Source: Ilex aquifolium (lineage: Eukaryota > Streptophyta > Magnoliopsida > Aquifoliales > Aquifoliaceae). From it: a stretch of 64,000 nt of DNA. The translations under genes were made by a program, and so were the position numbers. Location: assembly GCA_951799425.1 (NCBI GenBank), contig OX637398.1, positions 3,715,501-3,779,500 of the forward strand, written 5' to 3'. Positions 1 to 8,307 of this stretch are shown here, piece by piece. Under the pieces are notes generated by a model, which ran no database searches, was not told the origin of the DNA, and worked only from the letters and a program-made list of their open reading frames with translations. Within the stretch, counting starts at the first letter, position 1; each line of letters opens with the position of its first letter.

Positions 1-455
1 TACAAGGGAATACGCCGAGTAGTAAGCAGGAGCCGAGAAGGCGCTGTTCCATGGAGCCAGGAATGAACCTCTGACACCAGCAGTTAATGAGATATGACTC
101 AGCATTTATGAAGACGTGAGTGACTTAGACAGCATTAAATGCGCCTCTGCATCCTCGAAGACCCAAACTGACAGTGATGAGTGGATGCATTAATGACTGT
201 GATGCCGAGTTCTCACATAGGGCCGAGTGCCCCTAAACACCAAGTACTCGGGTGTAGGCGTCAGACACCGTTCATAGGCACTCAAGTGCCTTGATAGCCT
301 GATGAACTCGGCGTTGCCCCAAGGTTGGATATCCCCCCGCCGAGCATTGATGGCGCGGGAATCTAGGTAAAAATCACTCATTACATGTGGGTAATGGCAA
401 CAGGCATTGATTGCTGAGACAACCCCAGTGTCAGAGCAATCATTACAGGTTTGTG

Positions 456-463
456 TATAAATA
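456..463 (+). promoter_or_regulatory. LTR TATA box
   Basis: TATAAATA lies 204 bp before the LTR end. The same box is at 16323-16330 in the 3' LTR. It should start the genomic RNA at about 485-495, next to a block (GCAAAGGTACGCAAAATC) that is also found in the LTR relic at 29 kb. Confidence 0.75.
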
Positions 464-590
464 CTCCTCAGAACAATGAGCAAAGGTACGCAAAATCTAT
501 CCAGAATTCACAGAAGGAGAGCTTTCCCCCATCCTTACTAACTAAAGCTTCGGAGGGGATAAGCCGGGCGTGCGCCTGGCTCCCTTTTTC

Positions 591-611
591 CTAACCTTGT
601 GATTGTTTCAG
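591..611 (+). promoter_or_regulatory. splice-acceptor-like block in U5
   Basis: A CTAAC branch-point-like motif is followed by a pyrimidine-rich stretch and TTTCAG, 56 bp before the LTR end. Equivalent blocks occur at similar distances in two other, diverged LTRs in the window (- strand, 29158-29180 and 53414-53430). This suggests a selected 3' splice site, but no transcript evidence is available. Confidence 0.45.
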
Positions 612-670
612 GGTCTGCTATCAGCCCAGCCGCTACTCGATATTGATTGCAGGAATTATCCCGTGCAATT

Positions 671-688
671 TGGCGCCGTCTGTGGGAA
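671..688 (+). other. primer binding site of the Tat-type element
   Basis: TGGCGCCGTCTGTGGGAA begins 3 bases after the LTR end. The TGG start is the complement of a tRNA CCA end, and this form of PBS is usual in Tat-clade elements. I do not assign the priming tRNA. Confidence 0.8.
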
Positions 689-719
689 CAAACAACCTTT
701 CTTTTGTAGCGGTTACATC

Positions 720-2945
720 ATGGTGAATACTCGATCCCAAGGGGAGGGGATAGGGAGCTTGCACGCGAGGAACGTAGGGGCTATACGCCTCCCACTGGTT
801 AGAGAAGGAAGCCCAGCGCGCCAGTCAGCTGGGGTTGAACGTTCTTCCCAACGAACGTTCCTCATGGATCAGGGACCAGGGGGGAAAATCCCCTCGGCCC
901 GTGACATCGTTGAGATGGTGGAGGAACGTATGGGGGAACGCATGAGAGAACTAGAGAGAGACAACGCCAAGGTGCGGCGTAGACTGAGAGAGTTCGAGCA
1001 ATCAGCAAACGCCAGCTGGCACACCCGAGAACCTTTCGATCGGAGCCCCAGCCGGCAAGAATCCAGGAGAACGAGGCCTGAGACCCCCGTGAGAAATCGG
1101 CGCGGGCGCTCAGCCGAAAGACAAGGTCTGGGAAAACGGCAGAGGCATGCACCCGAAGAAGGGCCCGGGGAAATCCGCCGGGGAGCAAGCCTTTCATGGT
1201 GGGACCTCCGCCGAGGGATTCCACGAGATGTCTTATCCACGGAGTCCCAGGCAGAATCTACCGCAAGGAGGCCTAGAGAGGCCAAGTACCCGGGAAAGCT
1301 CGAGGGTGATGTGCACAGAGGACCGCAACCCAGGGGGGATGACGAGCAGATATCCTCTCCGTTTGTGCGTTCCATCAGAGAAACTGAAATGCCGAGGAAG
1401 TTTGCCGTCCCCCGGTTCAAAGCGTACGATGGGAGGACCGATCCTGAGAGTCACCTTCGGCATTACAAACAACTGATGTCGATTTATGACACTGACCAGA
1501 GGGTGTTATGCCGGGTCTTCCCCATGAGTCTGGGGGATACCGCTATGAAGTGGTATGAAAGTTTGGCCCCAGAAAGCATTGAGTGTTGGAAGCAGATGGC
1601 CGAGCTCTTCAAGGCGCGGTTCATCACCAGCACCAAGAAGCCGAAAGACATCGGCGCCCTGCTCACCCTTAGGAGGAGGAACGGGGAGTCCCTCCGACAG
1701 TATGCCATACGATACTGGGAGGAGGTTAATGAGGTGGATGCGTGCTCGGAAGCGATGGCTGCTGCGTCTTTCCGGCTAGGATTGTCCCGGGACACCGGCC
1801 TTTACCGGTCCCTTACTAAGAGGGGTCCTGGGGACATGAGGGACTTAATGGCGCGCATAGACAAGTATGCTCGAGTCGAGGAAGAGGCCACCGTTCCCGA
1901 GAATAGAGCAGCAATGCCGAGGAAGAAAGAGAGGGAGCCACAGTCTCGGGGTGCGCCCATTACGCCACCAAGCCGCTTGTCTTTTCAGGGGGTTAACACG
2001 GTTTTCAAGGAGCCCATTTACAGAATGTTGAGAAAAATAAGATACCAGCCTTATTTCAGGTGGCCCCCAAAGATGATAGGCGACCCGACTACGAAAGACA
2101 CAACAGTCAGATGTTCCTACCATAGGGATTTTGGCCATATGACCGAAGACTGCAAAGCATACAAGTCATTCCTTGAACAATTGGTCCGAGACGGACACCT
2201 TGGAGAGTTCATTGACCAAAAGCCCCGCCGAAGGGTGGTTGAGGAGAGGGCGGAGTCGCCCCGGGAAGTTGTTCCTGTAATTAACGTTATCCATGCCTGT
2301 ACAGTTGAAAGGCCGACGTATAATGTCCTCCGAGCAGAACGCAGGAGAGTGTCGCAGGCTTTGAAAGTCGAACAGAGCGAGTGGACAGGACAGTCCACTA
2401 AGAGGCCACGGCTGGTTCACGAGGCCATCAGTTTCTCTGACGACGACTTAGGGGGGGTGGCCCTGCCGCATGATGATGCACTTGTCATCACCTTACGAAT
2501 CGATAAATTTGACGTGAGGAGGATCCTGGTGGACTCAGGAAGCTCGTCCGAGGTGATGTACGACGACCTCTTCCGGAAGTTGGGCCTAACCCGCAAGGAC
2601 TTGAAGCCTGTCCAAACCCCCCTTGTTGGTTTCAACGGCTCGAGTGCTCTTCCACTCGGCAAGATCAGTTTGATGGTTCAAGCAGCAATCGTTTCGGTCC
2701 CGGTGGAGTTTTTGGTGATAGACTCTGATTCCCCATACAATGCCATTATGGGAAGGACATGGCTGCACGCCATTAGGGCAGTCCACTCCAGCTATCATCA
2801 GAAAATAAAGTTCCTCACCCCGCGCGGCATCATGGAGATCCGAGGGGATCAGTTGGCCGCCAAAAATTGTTTCTATGCCGCGATGAAGACAGGATTGGGA
2901 GCCCGACTTGAAGACCGTAACCCCGAGGACGTGGTGGCCAAATAG
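720..2945 (+). CDS. gag-pro: gag-protease polyprotein (741 aa)
   Basis: Capsid protein and processing protease of the retrotransposon. The first in-frame ATG (720) is chosen. The frame is open upstream to about 603 but without an ATG. The N-terminal 220 residues are charged and disordered-looking. A retrotransposon gag domain follows (about 240-350, with the MKWYESL and FITSTKKP regions). Next comes a Cys/His motif at about 465-478 (C-x2-H...H...C), the form this clade has instead of a classical CCHC knuckle. A retropepsin-type protease has active site VDSGSS (Asp about 605) and the later IMGRTWL flap region. The ORF ends in TAG at 2943-2945, and the same frame is open beyond it as pol, so gag-pro and gag-pro-pol are probably made from one start. 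Confidence 0.92.
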   Translation: MVNTRSQGEGIGSLHARNVGAIRLPLVREGSPARQSAGVERSSQRTFLMDQGPGGKIPSARDIVEMVEERMGERMRELERDNAKVRRRLREFEQSANASWHTREPFDRSPSRQESRRTRPETPVRNRRGRSAERQGLGKRQRHAPEEGPGEIRRGASLSWWDLRRGIPRDVLSTESQAESTARRPREAKYPGKLEGDVHRGPQPRGDDEQISSPFVRSIRETEMPRKFAVPRFKAYDGRTDPESHLRHYKQLMSIYDTDQRVLCRVFPMSLGDTAMKWYESLAPESIECWKQMAELFKARFITSTKKPKDIGALLTLRRRNGESLRQYAIRYWEEVNEVDACSEAMAAASFRLGLSRDTGLYRSLTKRGPGDMRDLMARIDKYARVEEEATVPENRAAMPRKKEREPQSRGAPITPPSRLSFQGVNTVFKEPIYRMLRKIRYQPYFRWPPKMIGDPTTKDTTVRCSYHRDFGHMTEDCKAYKSFLEQLVRDGHLGEFIDQKPRRRVVEERAESPREVVPVINVIHACTVERPTYNVLRAERRRVSQALKVEQSEWTGQSTKRPRLVHEAISFSDDDLGGVALPHDDALVITLRIDKFDVRRILVDSGSSSEVMYDDLFRKLGLTRKDLKPVQTPLVGFNGSSALPLGKISLMVQAAIVSVPVEFLVIDSDSPYNAIMGRTWLHAIRAVHSSYHQKIKFLTPRGIMEIRGDQLAAKNCFYAAMKTGLGARLEDRNPEDVVAK

Positions 2946-2951
2946 CAATCA
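2943..2951 (+). promoter_or_regulatory. probable stop-codon readthrough signal (TAG CAA TCA)
   Basis: The only stop between gag-pro and pol is this TAG. The six bases after it, CAATCA, fit the CARYYA readthrough context known from tobacco mosaic virus-type signals. The 38 codons between it and the recognisable start of pol are open in the same frame, so neither a frameshift nor a new ATG is needed. The published role of CARYYA is established, but its use here is inferred. Confidence 0.7.
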
Positions 2952-5900
2952 CAGTTTGGTCGGCTCGGAGTAGATAAGCCCGCGCTGGAACCGGCCGACC
3001 GTTCCACCGAGCCTCTGATCAAGGTCCAGCTTAATCCCGAAGATGAGGGGAGATATTTCTTGATAGGATCCACATTGGAGGGTGCTGAGAGGGAGGAAAT
3101 GAGTTCTTTTCTGCGCCGGAATGTCGATATATTTGCTTGGACTCATTCCGAGATGACAGGGATCAATCCCGAGGTCATGACTCATCGACTCCATGCCAAC
3201 CCGAGGGTGAAGCCAGTAAGGCAAAAGGCAAGAAGAACGGCTCCGCATCATGCAAAGGCTGTGGAGGAGGAGGTTGACAAATTACTAGAGGCGGGTACCA
3301 TTCGGGAGGTCCAGTTTCCCGAGTGGCTGTCTAACACAGTGTGCGCGAAAAAGAAGGAGGGTAAATGGCGGGTTTGCGTAGATTTCACCAACTTGAATAA
3401 GGCGTGTCCCAAAGATGGATACCCGCTTCCTAAAGTTGATCAGTTGGTAGATGCGACTGCAGGTCACAAGCGCATCACCTTCATGGATGCTCGGGCGGGA
3501 TATCACCAAATCCCATTAGACGAGTCGGACCAAGATAAGACAGCCTTTATTACCCCCCGGGGAATCTATTGCTATACTGTGATGCCGTTTGGGTTGAAAA
3601 ACGCCGGAGCTACCTACCAGCGATTGATGAACAAAATGTTCAAACACCTTCTCGGCGTAACCATGGAGGTGTACATTGACGACATGCTAGTAAAGAGTAG
3701 AGAGAGCGCCGATCATCTGGCGGATCTCGGCATCACGTTTTCTATACTCCGACGCTACGGGTTAAAGCTTAATGCATCGAAGTGCGCTTTTGGGGTAAGC
3801 TCGGGGAAGTTCCTAGGATACCTGGTGACCCATAGGGGTATCGAAGCTAACCCCGACCAGATTCATGCAGTCCAAAACGTCCAGGCTCCTAGGACTATCA
3901 AAGACATCCAGAAGTTAACTGGGATGCTCGCCGCCCTTAACCGGTTTATTTCTAAATCCTCTGATAAGTGCAAGTCATTCTTTGCCAAGTTGAAGGGTGC
4001 GGCGAAGGGGGTATGGGACGACGAATGTGAACGAGCACTTGAAGGGGTTAAGAAGTATCTGAAATGTCCTCCGACTCTATCCGTCCCGGTGGCGGAGGAA
4101 ACGCTATACCTCTACCTGTCTGTCTCGGAGGAGGCCGTTAGTGGCGCGTTGGTAAGGGAATATGAAGGGGCCCAAAGGCCCGTATATTTCGTCAGTAAGA
4201 CCTTGCTTGACGCCGAGACAAGGTACCTGCCGATGGAGAAGCTGGTCCTTGCGCTGATAGTCTCGACGAGAAAACTCAGGCACTATTTCCAGGCGCACAT
4301 CATTGAGGTAATGACTGATCGCCCTCTCAGGCCCATCCTTCAGAGAGCCGACTTGTCAGGCAGAATTGCCAAGTGGGCCGTAGAGCTTGGTGAATTCGAG
4401 ATAAGGTACAAACCCCGTAGTTCGATTAAGGGGCAAGTCCTGGCTGATTTTATCGCCGAGTTCACTGCGGCCGAGCCCCCGCCGAAGATCGGCGCTTTGG
4501 GTGTTGACTGGAGCCTGCATGTCGACGGGTCCTCGAACGCAAGGGGGGCAGGAGTAGGGGTAATACTAGCTAGTACAGAAGGATTCACAATTGAAAGAGC
4601 TATCAGATTGGGATTTAAAGCATCCAATAATGAAGCCGAATATGAGGCGCTGCTGGCGGGACTCGATGTTGCCTACTCGGTCGGAGTTAGGCACCTGCAG
4701 GCCTTCTGCGACTCCCAGCTGGTGGTGAATCAGATCAATGGTGACTTTGAAGTCCGAGATACGAGAATGAAAGCTTACTGTCAAAAGGCGAAAGCCAAGA
4801 TAGAGAAATTTGCAAAGGTGGAAATCTCCCAGATTCCAAGAGATCAGAACACCCACGCCGACGCCCTGGCTTGCCTGGCCTCGGCATTGGCCTCAGAAGT
4901 AACCCGGCGTATCACAATTGAAAACCGGGAGAAACCAAGTATAGAGGAGACATACGTCCAGCTAGCGTTGCCGGTGCATGTGCAGTCAACTACCGGCTGG
5001 ATGGTTCCTATTATTGCCTACTTGACAGAAGGCGTGCTCCCCGAGGATATCAAGGAAGCCAGAAAGATCAGGCTCAAGGCCCCTAGGTTCTGGATTTCCG
5101 GCAATCAGCAACTTTATAGGAAATCTTTCTCCGGTCCCCATCTGCTTTGCGTCCCTGAGGACAAGGTGGAACCCCTGCTCTATGAAATCCATGAAGGCAT
5201 ATGCGGAAGTCACACGGGAGGCAGATCCCTTGCACACCGAGCACTGACACAAGGATATTGGTGGCCATATATGCAAAGAGACGCGAAGAGCTACGTGAGA
5301 AGATGCGACAAATGCCAGAAGTTCGCCCCCATTATCCGACAACCGGCGGGGGACCTGAACTTTATGACTAGTCCTTGGCCTTTCTCTCAATGGGGAATAG
5401 ACATTGTGGGTCCACTTCCGAAGGCCCCCTTAGGCAAGAAATTCTTGTTGGTGGCAACCGATTACTTCACCAAGTGGATCGAAGCCGAGCCCCTGAGCCG
5501 TATCCGAGACGCCGAGACAAAGAGATTCGTTTGGCGGAACATTATCACTCGGTTTGGGATTCCCAGAGCTATAATCTCGGACAACAGCACCCAATTCAAC
5601 AGTGGCCCTTTCAGAGAATTTTGCTCGGGGTTTGGAATACGTAATTACTATTCCACACCAGCGTACCCCCAGAGCAATGGGCAAGCAGAGGTTTCTAACA
5701 AGACTGTGTTGGCAGGGATCAAGAAGAGGCTTGAAAAGGCAAAAGGAAAGTGGACCGAGGAGTTGCTCAACGTGATGTGGGCCTATAGGACGACACCGAG
5801 GACTTCAACAAGGGAAACGCCGTTTGCCTTAACTTACGGGGTGGAGGCTGTCATCCCGCTTGAAGTCGGGCTCCCGACCATCAGGAGTCAAGCGTTTGAT

Positions 5901-6236
5901 CTGGGGAATAATGACCAGATGCTCGCCAGAGATCTGGACTTAGCCGAAGAGAAGAGAGAATTGGCGTCCATCAAGCTAGCCAAGTACCAAGGAGAACTAT
6001 CAAGACAGCACCACAAGAAGATCCGACTCAGAGATTTTAAGGTGGGGGACTTGGTCCTCAGAAAGGTAGTAGGCGCTGCTCGGGAACCCACAGAGGGTAA
6101 ACTCGGACCTAATTGGGAAGGCCCCTACAAAGTGGTTGCAGTGGGGGGCACCGGGGCGTATAGGCTACAGGATATGGATGGCATTGATGTAATCCGCCCT
6201 TGGAATGTATCTAACCTGAAGAAATATTTTTGTTAA
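2946..6236 (+). CDS. pol: pol: reverse transcriptase, dual RNase H, integrase (1096 aa after the stop)
   Basis: Expected to be made as a readthrough extension of gag-pro. No ATG starts the frame before the RT. Numbering from 2946, the RT has YIDD at about 243-246 and the usual PFGLKNAGATYQ region. A first gypsy RNase H (about 370-480) lacks the usual first Asp (LYLSVSEE). A second, archaeal-type RNase H has HVDGSSN (Asp about 527), EAEYEALLAGL, CDSQLV and the ADALA end, with its catalytic acidic residues present. Integrase follows, with an HHCC finger ending CDKCQK (about 790). Its DDE core is GIDIVGP (about 820), SDN (about 878, followed by S where G is common) and GQAE (about 914). There is no chromodomain. 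The frame is intact to TAA at 6234-6236, so the element could be autonomous. Confidence 0.93.
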   Translation, partial: QSQFGRLGVDKPALEPADRSTEPLIKVQLNPEDEGRYFLIGSTLEGAEREEMSSFLRRNVDIFAWTHSEMTGINPEVMTHRLHANPRVKPVRQKARRTAPHHAKAVEEEVDKLLEAGTIREVQFPEWLSNTVCAKKKEGKWRVCVDFTNLNKACPKDGYPLPKVDQLVDATAGHKRITFMDARAGYHQIPLDESDQDKTAFITPRGIYCYTVMPFGLKNAGATYQRLMNKMFKHLLGVTMEVYIDDMLVKSRESADHLADLGITFSILRRYGLKLNASKCAFGVSSGKFLGYLVTHRGIEANPDQIHAVQNVQAPRTIKDIQKLTGMLAALNRFISKSSDKCKSFFAKLKGAAKGVWDDECERALEGVKKYLKCPPTLSVPVAEETLYLYLSVSEEAVSGALVREYEGAQRPVYFVSKTLLDAETRYLPMEKLVLALIVSTRKLRHYFQAHIIEVMTDRPLRPILQRADLSGRIAKWAVELGEFEIRYKPRSSIKGQVLADFIAEFTAAEPPPKIGALGVDWSLHVDGSSNARGAGVGVILASTEGFTIERAIRLGFKASNNEAEYEALLAGLDVAYSVGVRHLQAFCDSQLVVNQINGDFEVRDTRMKAYCQKAKAKIEKFAKVEISQIPRDQNTHADALACLASALASEVTRRITIENREKPSIEETYVQLALPVHVQSTTGWMVPIIAYLTEGVLPEDIKEARKIRLKAPRFWISGNQQLYRKSFSGPHLLCVPEDKVEPLLYEIHEGICGSHTGGRSLAHRALTQGYWWPYMQRDAKSYVRRCDKCQKFAPIIRQPAGDLNFMTSPWPFSQWGIDIVGPLPKAPLGKKFLLVATDYFTKWIEAEPLSRIRDAETKRFVWRNIITRFGIPRAIISDNSTQFNSGPFREFCSGFGIRNYYSTPAYPQSNGQAEVSNKTVLAGIKKRLEKAKGKWTEELLNVMWAYRTTPRTSTRETPFALTYGVEAVIPLEVGLPTIRSQAFDLGNNDQMLARDLDLAEEKRELASIKLAKYQGELSRQHHKKIRLRDFKVGDLVLRKVVGAAREPTEGKLGPNWEGPYKVVAVGGTGAYRLQDMDGIDVIRPWNVSNLKKYFC

Positions 6237-6280
6237 TACAAGTTCATTATTCTGTCAATTTGTTAATGCAGATGTCAACG

Positions 6281-6714
6281 AGACGAGCTCTCGGTCGTAA
6301 GGGGCATGGTCCCGAGGGGTATAAGACCTCACCATTGAGGCAACGCTCTCAAATCCAACACGAGACGAGCTCTCGGTCGTTAGGGGCATGGTCCCGAGGG
6401 GTATAAGACCTCACCATTGAGGCAACGCTCTCAAATCCAACACGAGACGAGCTCTCGGTCGTTAGGGGCATGGTCCCGAGGGGTATAAGACCTCACCATT
6501 GAGGCAACGCTCTCAAATCCAACACGAGACGAGCTCTCGGTAGTTAGGGGCATGGTCCCGAGGGGTATAAGACCTCACCATTGAGGCAACGCTCTCAAAT
6601 CCAACACGAGACGAGCTCTCGGTCGTTAGGGGCATGGTCCCGAGGGGTATAAGACCTCACCATTGAGGCAACGCTCTCAAATCCAACACGAGACGAGCTC
6701 TCGGTCGTTAGGGG
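6281..6714 (+). repeat. 82-bp tandem array, left part (about 5.3 units)
   Basis: Units start at 6281, 6363, 6445, 6527, 6609 and 6691 (AGACGAGCTCTCGGTCG...), period exactly 82 bp and near-identical. The array lies just after pol and is interrupted at 6715 by the nested element. It resumes at 12693. It sits between the converging 3' ends of pol and the antisense gene. Confidence 0.95.
6710..6714. other. target site duplication AGGGG, left copy
   Basis: AGGGG ends at 6714 and is repeated at 12693-12697. The uninterrupted 82-bp units contain this AGGGG once, in GTTAGGGGCATGG. A 5-bp duplication is normal for LTR retrotransposon integration, and it shows that the whole 6715-12692 segment went in as one piece. 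Confidence 0.9.
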
Positions 6715-6990
6715 TGGTTAATTGCATATTATTTGTGATTAAATGTGTTAAATTCCTTGATTTTCTAGTTTGATACTTTTTCTAGCTGTTTGGTTTATTT
6801 TGCAGGTAAATTGGTTGATTTAAAGTAATAATGAATAATGCAAGTGAAGCAATCACTAGAGGAAGAATCATAATTGATAAGGATTGAAGAGTCAAGATTG
6901 GGATAGGAAGACTTGAAGATAAATCAGTATTTTAATCCTTATAAGAGTCCAAGTTAGAAGAAAACACTTTTAAAGTTGAAGCAAGTTTTT
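6715..6990 (-). repeat. inverted, internally deleted LTR fragment at one end of the insert
   Basis: 6715-6965 is the exact reverse complement of 8003-8253 in the adjacent LTR. 6963-6990 is the reverse complement of 6992-7019 (the LTR edge) with one mismatch. So this is an LTR in opposite orientation with about 980 bp deleted. It lacks the outermost 41 bp of the LTR and begins with an internal TG dinucleotide. Confidence 0.9.
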
Positions 6991-7019
6991 CAAAAACTTG
7001 CTACAACTTTAAAAGTGTT
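6963..7019. repeat. 28-bp inverted repeat with 1-base loop
   Basis: Arms 6963-6990 and 6992-7019 pair with one mismatch around the single base C6991. This is the hinge between the LTR and its inverted fragment. The last bases before the LTR (CAAAAACT) match those found between the PBS and the other LTR (11389-11396), so the hinge contains U5/PBS-edge sequence. Confidence 0.88.
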
Positions 7020-8294
7020 CACCCAAGTGCAGGTTGTGCGAAGTAATATAATACTCGGAAGTCCGAGGTCGAACCACAGGGAATTGTGAAAAACTTAAAA
7101 CACAAAGAAAAATAAAAGAAAATTTATTTTGAAATAATTATTGTAAAGATTTAGAAAACAATAAATTTGGTTTTAAAATAATAATAGAAAATACTAAAGC
7201 ATCGGGTACTCCCTCTCAATTTCATACGGTAATAATTAAAGACTTAAGGCTTAATTTGAAACAGGAATTAAATGTCAGTTAATCCGATTAACAAATCAAG
7301 TGATAAATCCAAAGGTTATAATCAAAAGACTACCAGGAACCTGAATAATCATTCAATCATATTATTTTATGAAATAATGTTAATCCTTCCAACGTGGAAT
7401 AACCAGTGATTTACACGTAGGGAAACTCAAGCAATCGATGTACGTGGCACAACAACTCAGGAGTTTATACAGCATAAACACTTTGCTAAAAGATTAGGGA
7501 TTAAATTAACACAATAACATAAATCCTTAAGTACAAGAGTCAATAAAAATACCGTACTCCGTCGAGAGGTTTTCCCCTAGCCCTAGCTTAGCCTTCTAGC
7601 CAGACATGGTAAAAAGATGGAGAAAAGAATAAATAAAATAAATCCTAATCTAATTCCCCTCTCTCACTAGATGAGAGTCCTTATTTATAGTAAAATAAAT
7701 CATAAGTACAGGTTGGAAGGAATTCCTTTTCCAAAAAGATGTCTTGTAAGGTTAAATCCCGTGCATAAATCTTGAGGCCCGCGGGTACAAAATCTGTCCA
7801 GACTTCGATCTTGAATTTCGCATATTTAGAGACTGAATCACGAAATTTTCGTGAAATACACTTCTGTAGCCCTTGAAGTCTTCTTTCCAACCCCACAAAA
7901 ATCAGGTCCATCCGATATCGGAGTCAGAAGTTATGAATGAAATACTGAAGACGTGTCAAATCCTTATCTTTTAGGAAACTTTCCTAATCCAACTTTAAAT
8001 GAGTTTTCTTCTAACTTGGACTCTTATAAGGATTAAAATACTGATTTATCTTCAAGTCTTCCTATCCCAATCTTGACTCTTCAATCCTTATCAATTATGA
8101 TTCTTCCTCTAGTGATTGCTTCACTTGCATTATTCATTATTACTTTAAATCAACCAATTTACCTGCAAAATAAACCAAACAGCTAGAAAAAGTATCAAAC
8201 TAGAAAATCAAGGAATTTAACACATTTAATCACAAATAATATGCAATTAACCAATCATTAAATATAATAAAATAGCACTTTTGATGGTTAATCA
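6999..8294 (-). repeat. 3' LTR of the nested element
   Basis: A 1296-bp direct copy of 11397-12692, with TG...CA ends. In element sense it is the 3' LTR because the PPT borders it at 8295-8307 and the PBS borders the other copy. It carries a - strand TATA box at 7682-7689. Confidence 0.93.
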
Positions 8295-8307
8295 CACCCC
8301 CCAACCT
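8295..8307 (-). other. polypurine tract of the nested element
   Basis: On the - strand AGGTTGGGGGGTG directly precedes the LTR start TGATTAACC, as expected for plus-strand priming. Confidence 0.8.

Larger units (their letters stand above)
1..667 (+). repeat. 5' LTR of the Tat-type element (5' truncated by window edge)
   Basis: The sequence is a direct copy of 15868-16534 with a single observed difference. It ends in the dinucleotide CA at 666-667, directly followed by the primer binding site region. About 90 bp of the LTR is missing on the left, judging from the 757-bp right copy. The - strand open frame at 190-483 is present in both copies and has no recognisable product. Confidence 0.93.

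Noticed and set aside
190..483. 97-aa - strand frame in the LTR, repeated at 16057-16350
   Set aside because: It repeats only because the LTR repeats. It has no domain, and the TATA box of the LTR points the other way.
862..1420. Overlapping - strand frames inside gag (120 and 183 aa)
   Set aside because: Shadows of the GC-rich gag frame with no independent motifs.
3060..6236. Separate pol ORF starting at 3060
   Set aside because: There is no ATG (TTG at 3060), and the frame is continuous with gag across one TAG, so readthrough is the better reading.
6281..6714. CRISPR-like array
   Set aside because: Units are contiguous 82-bp tandem copies without spacers, in a plant retrotransposon.
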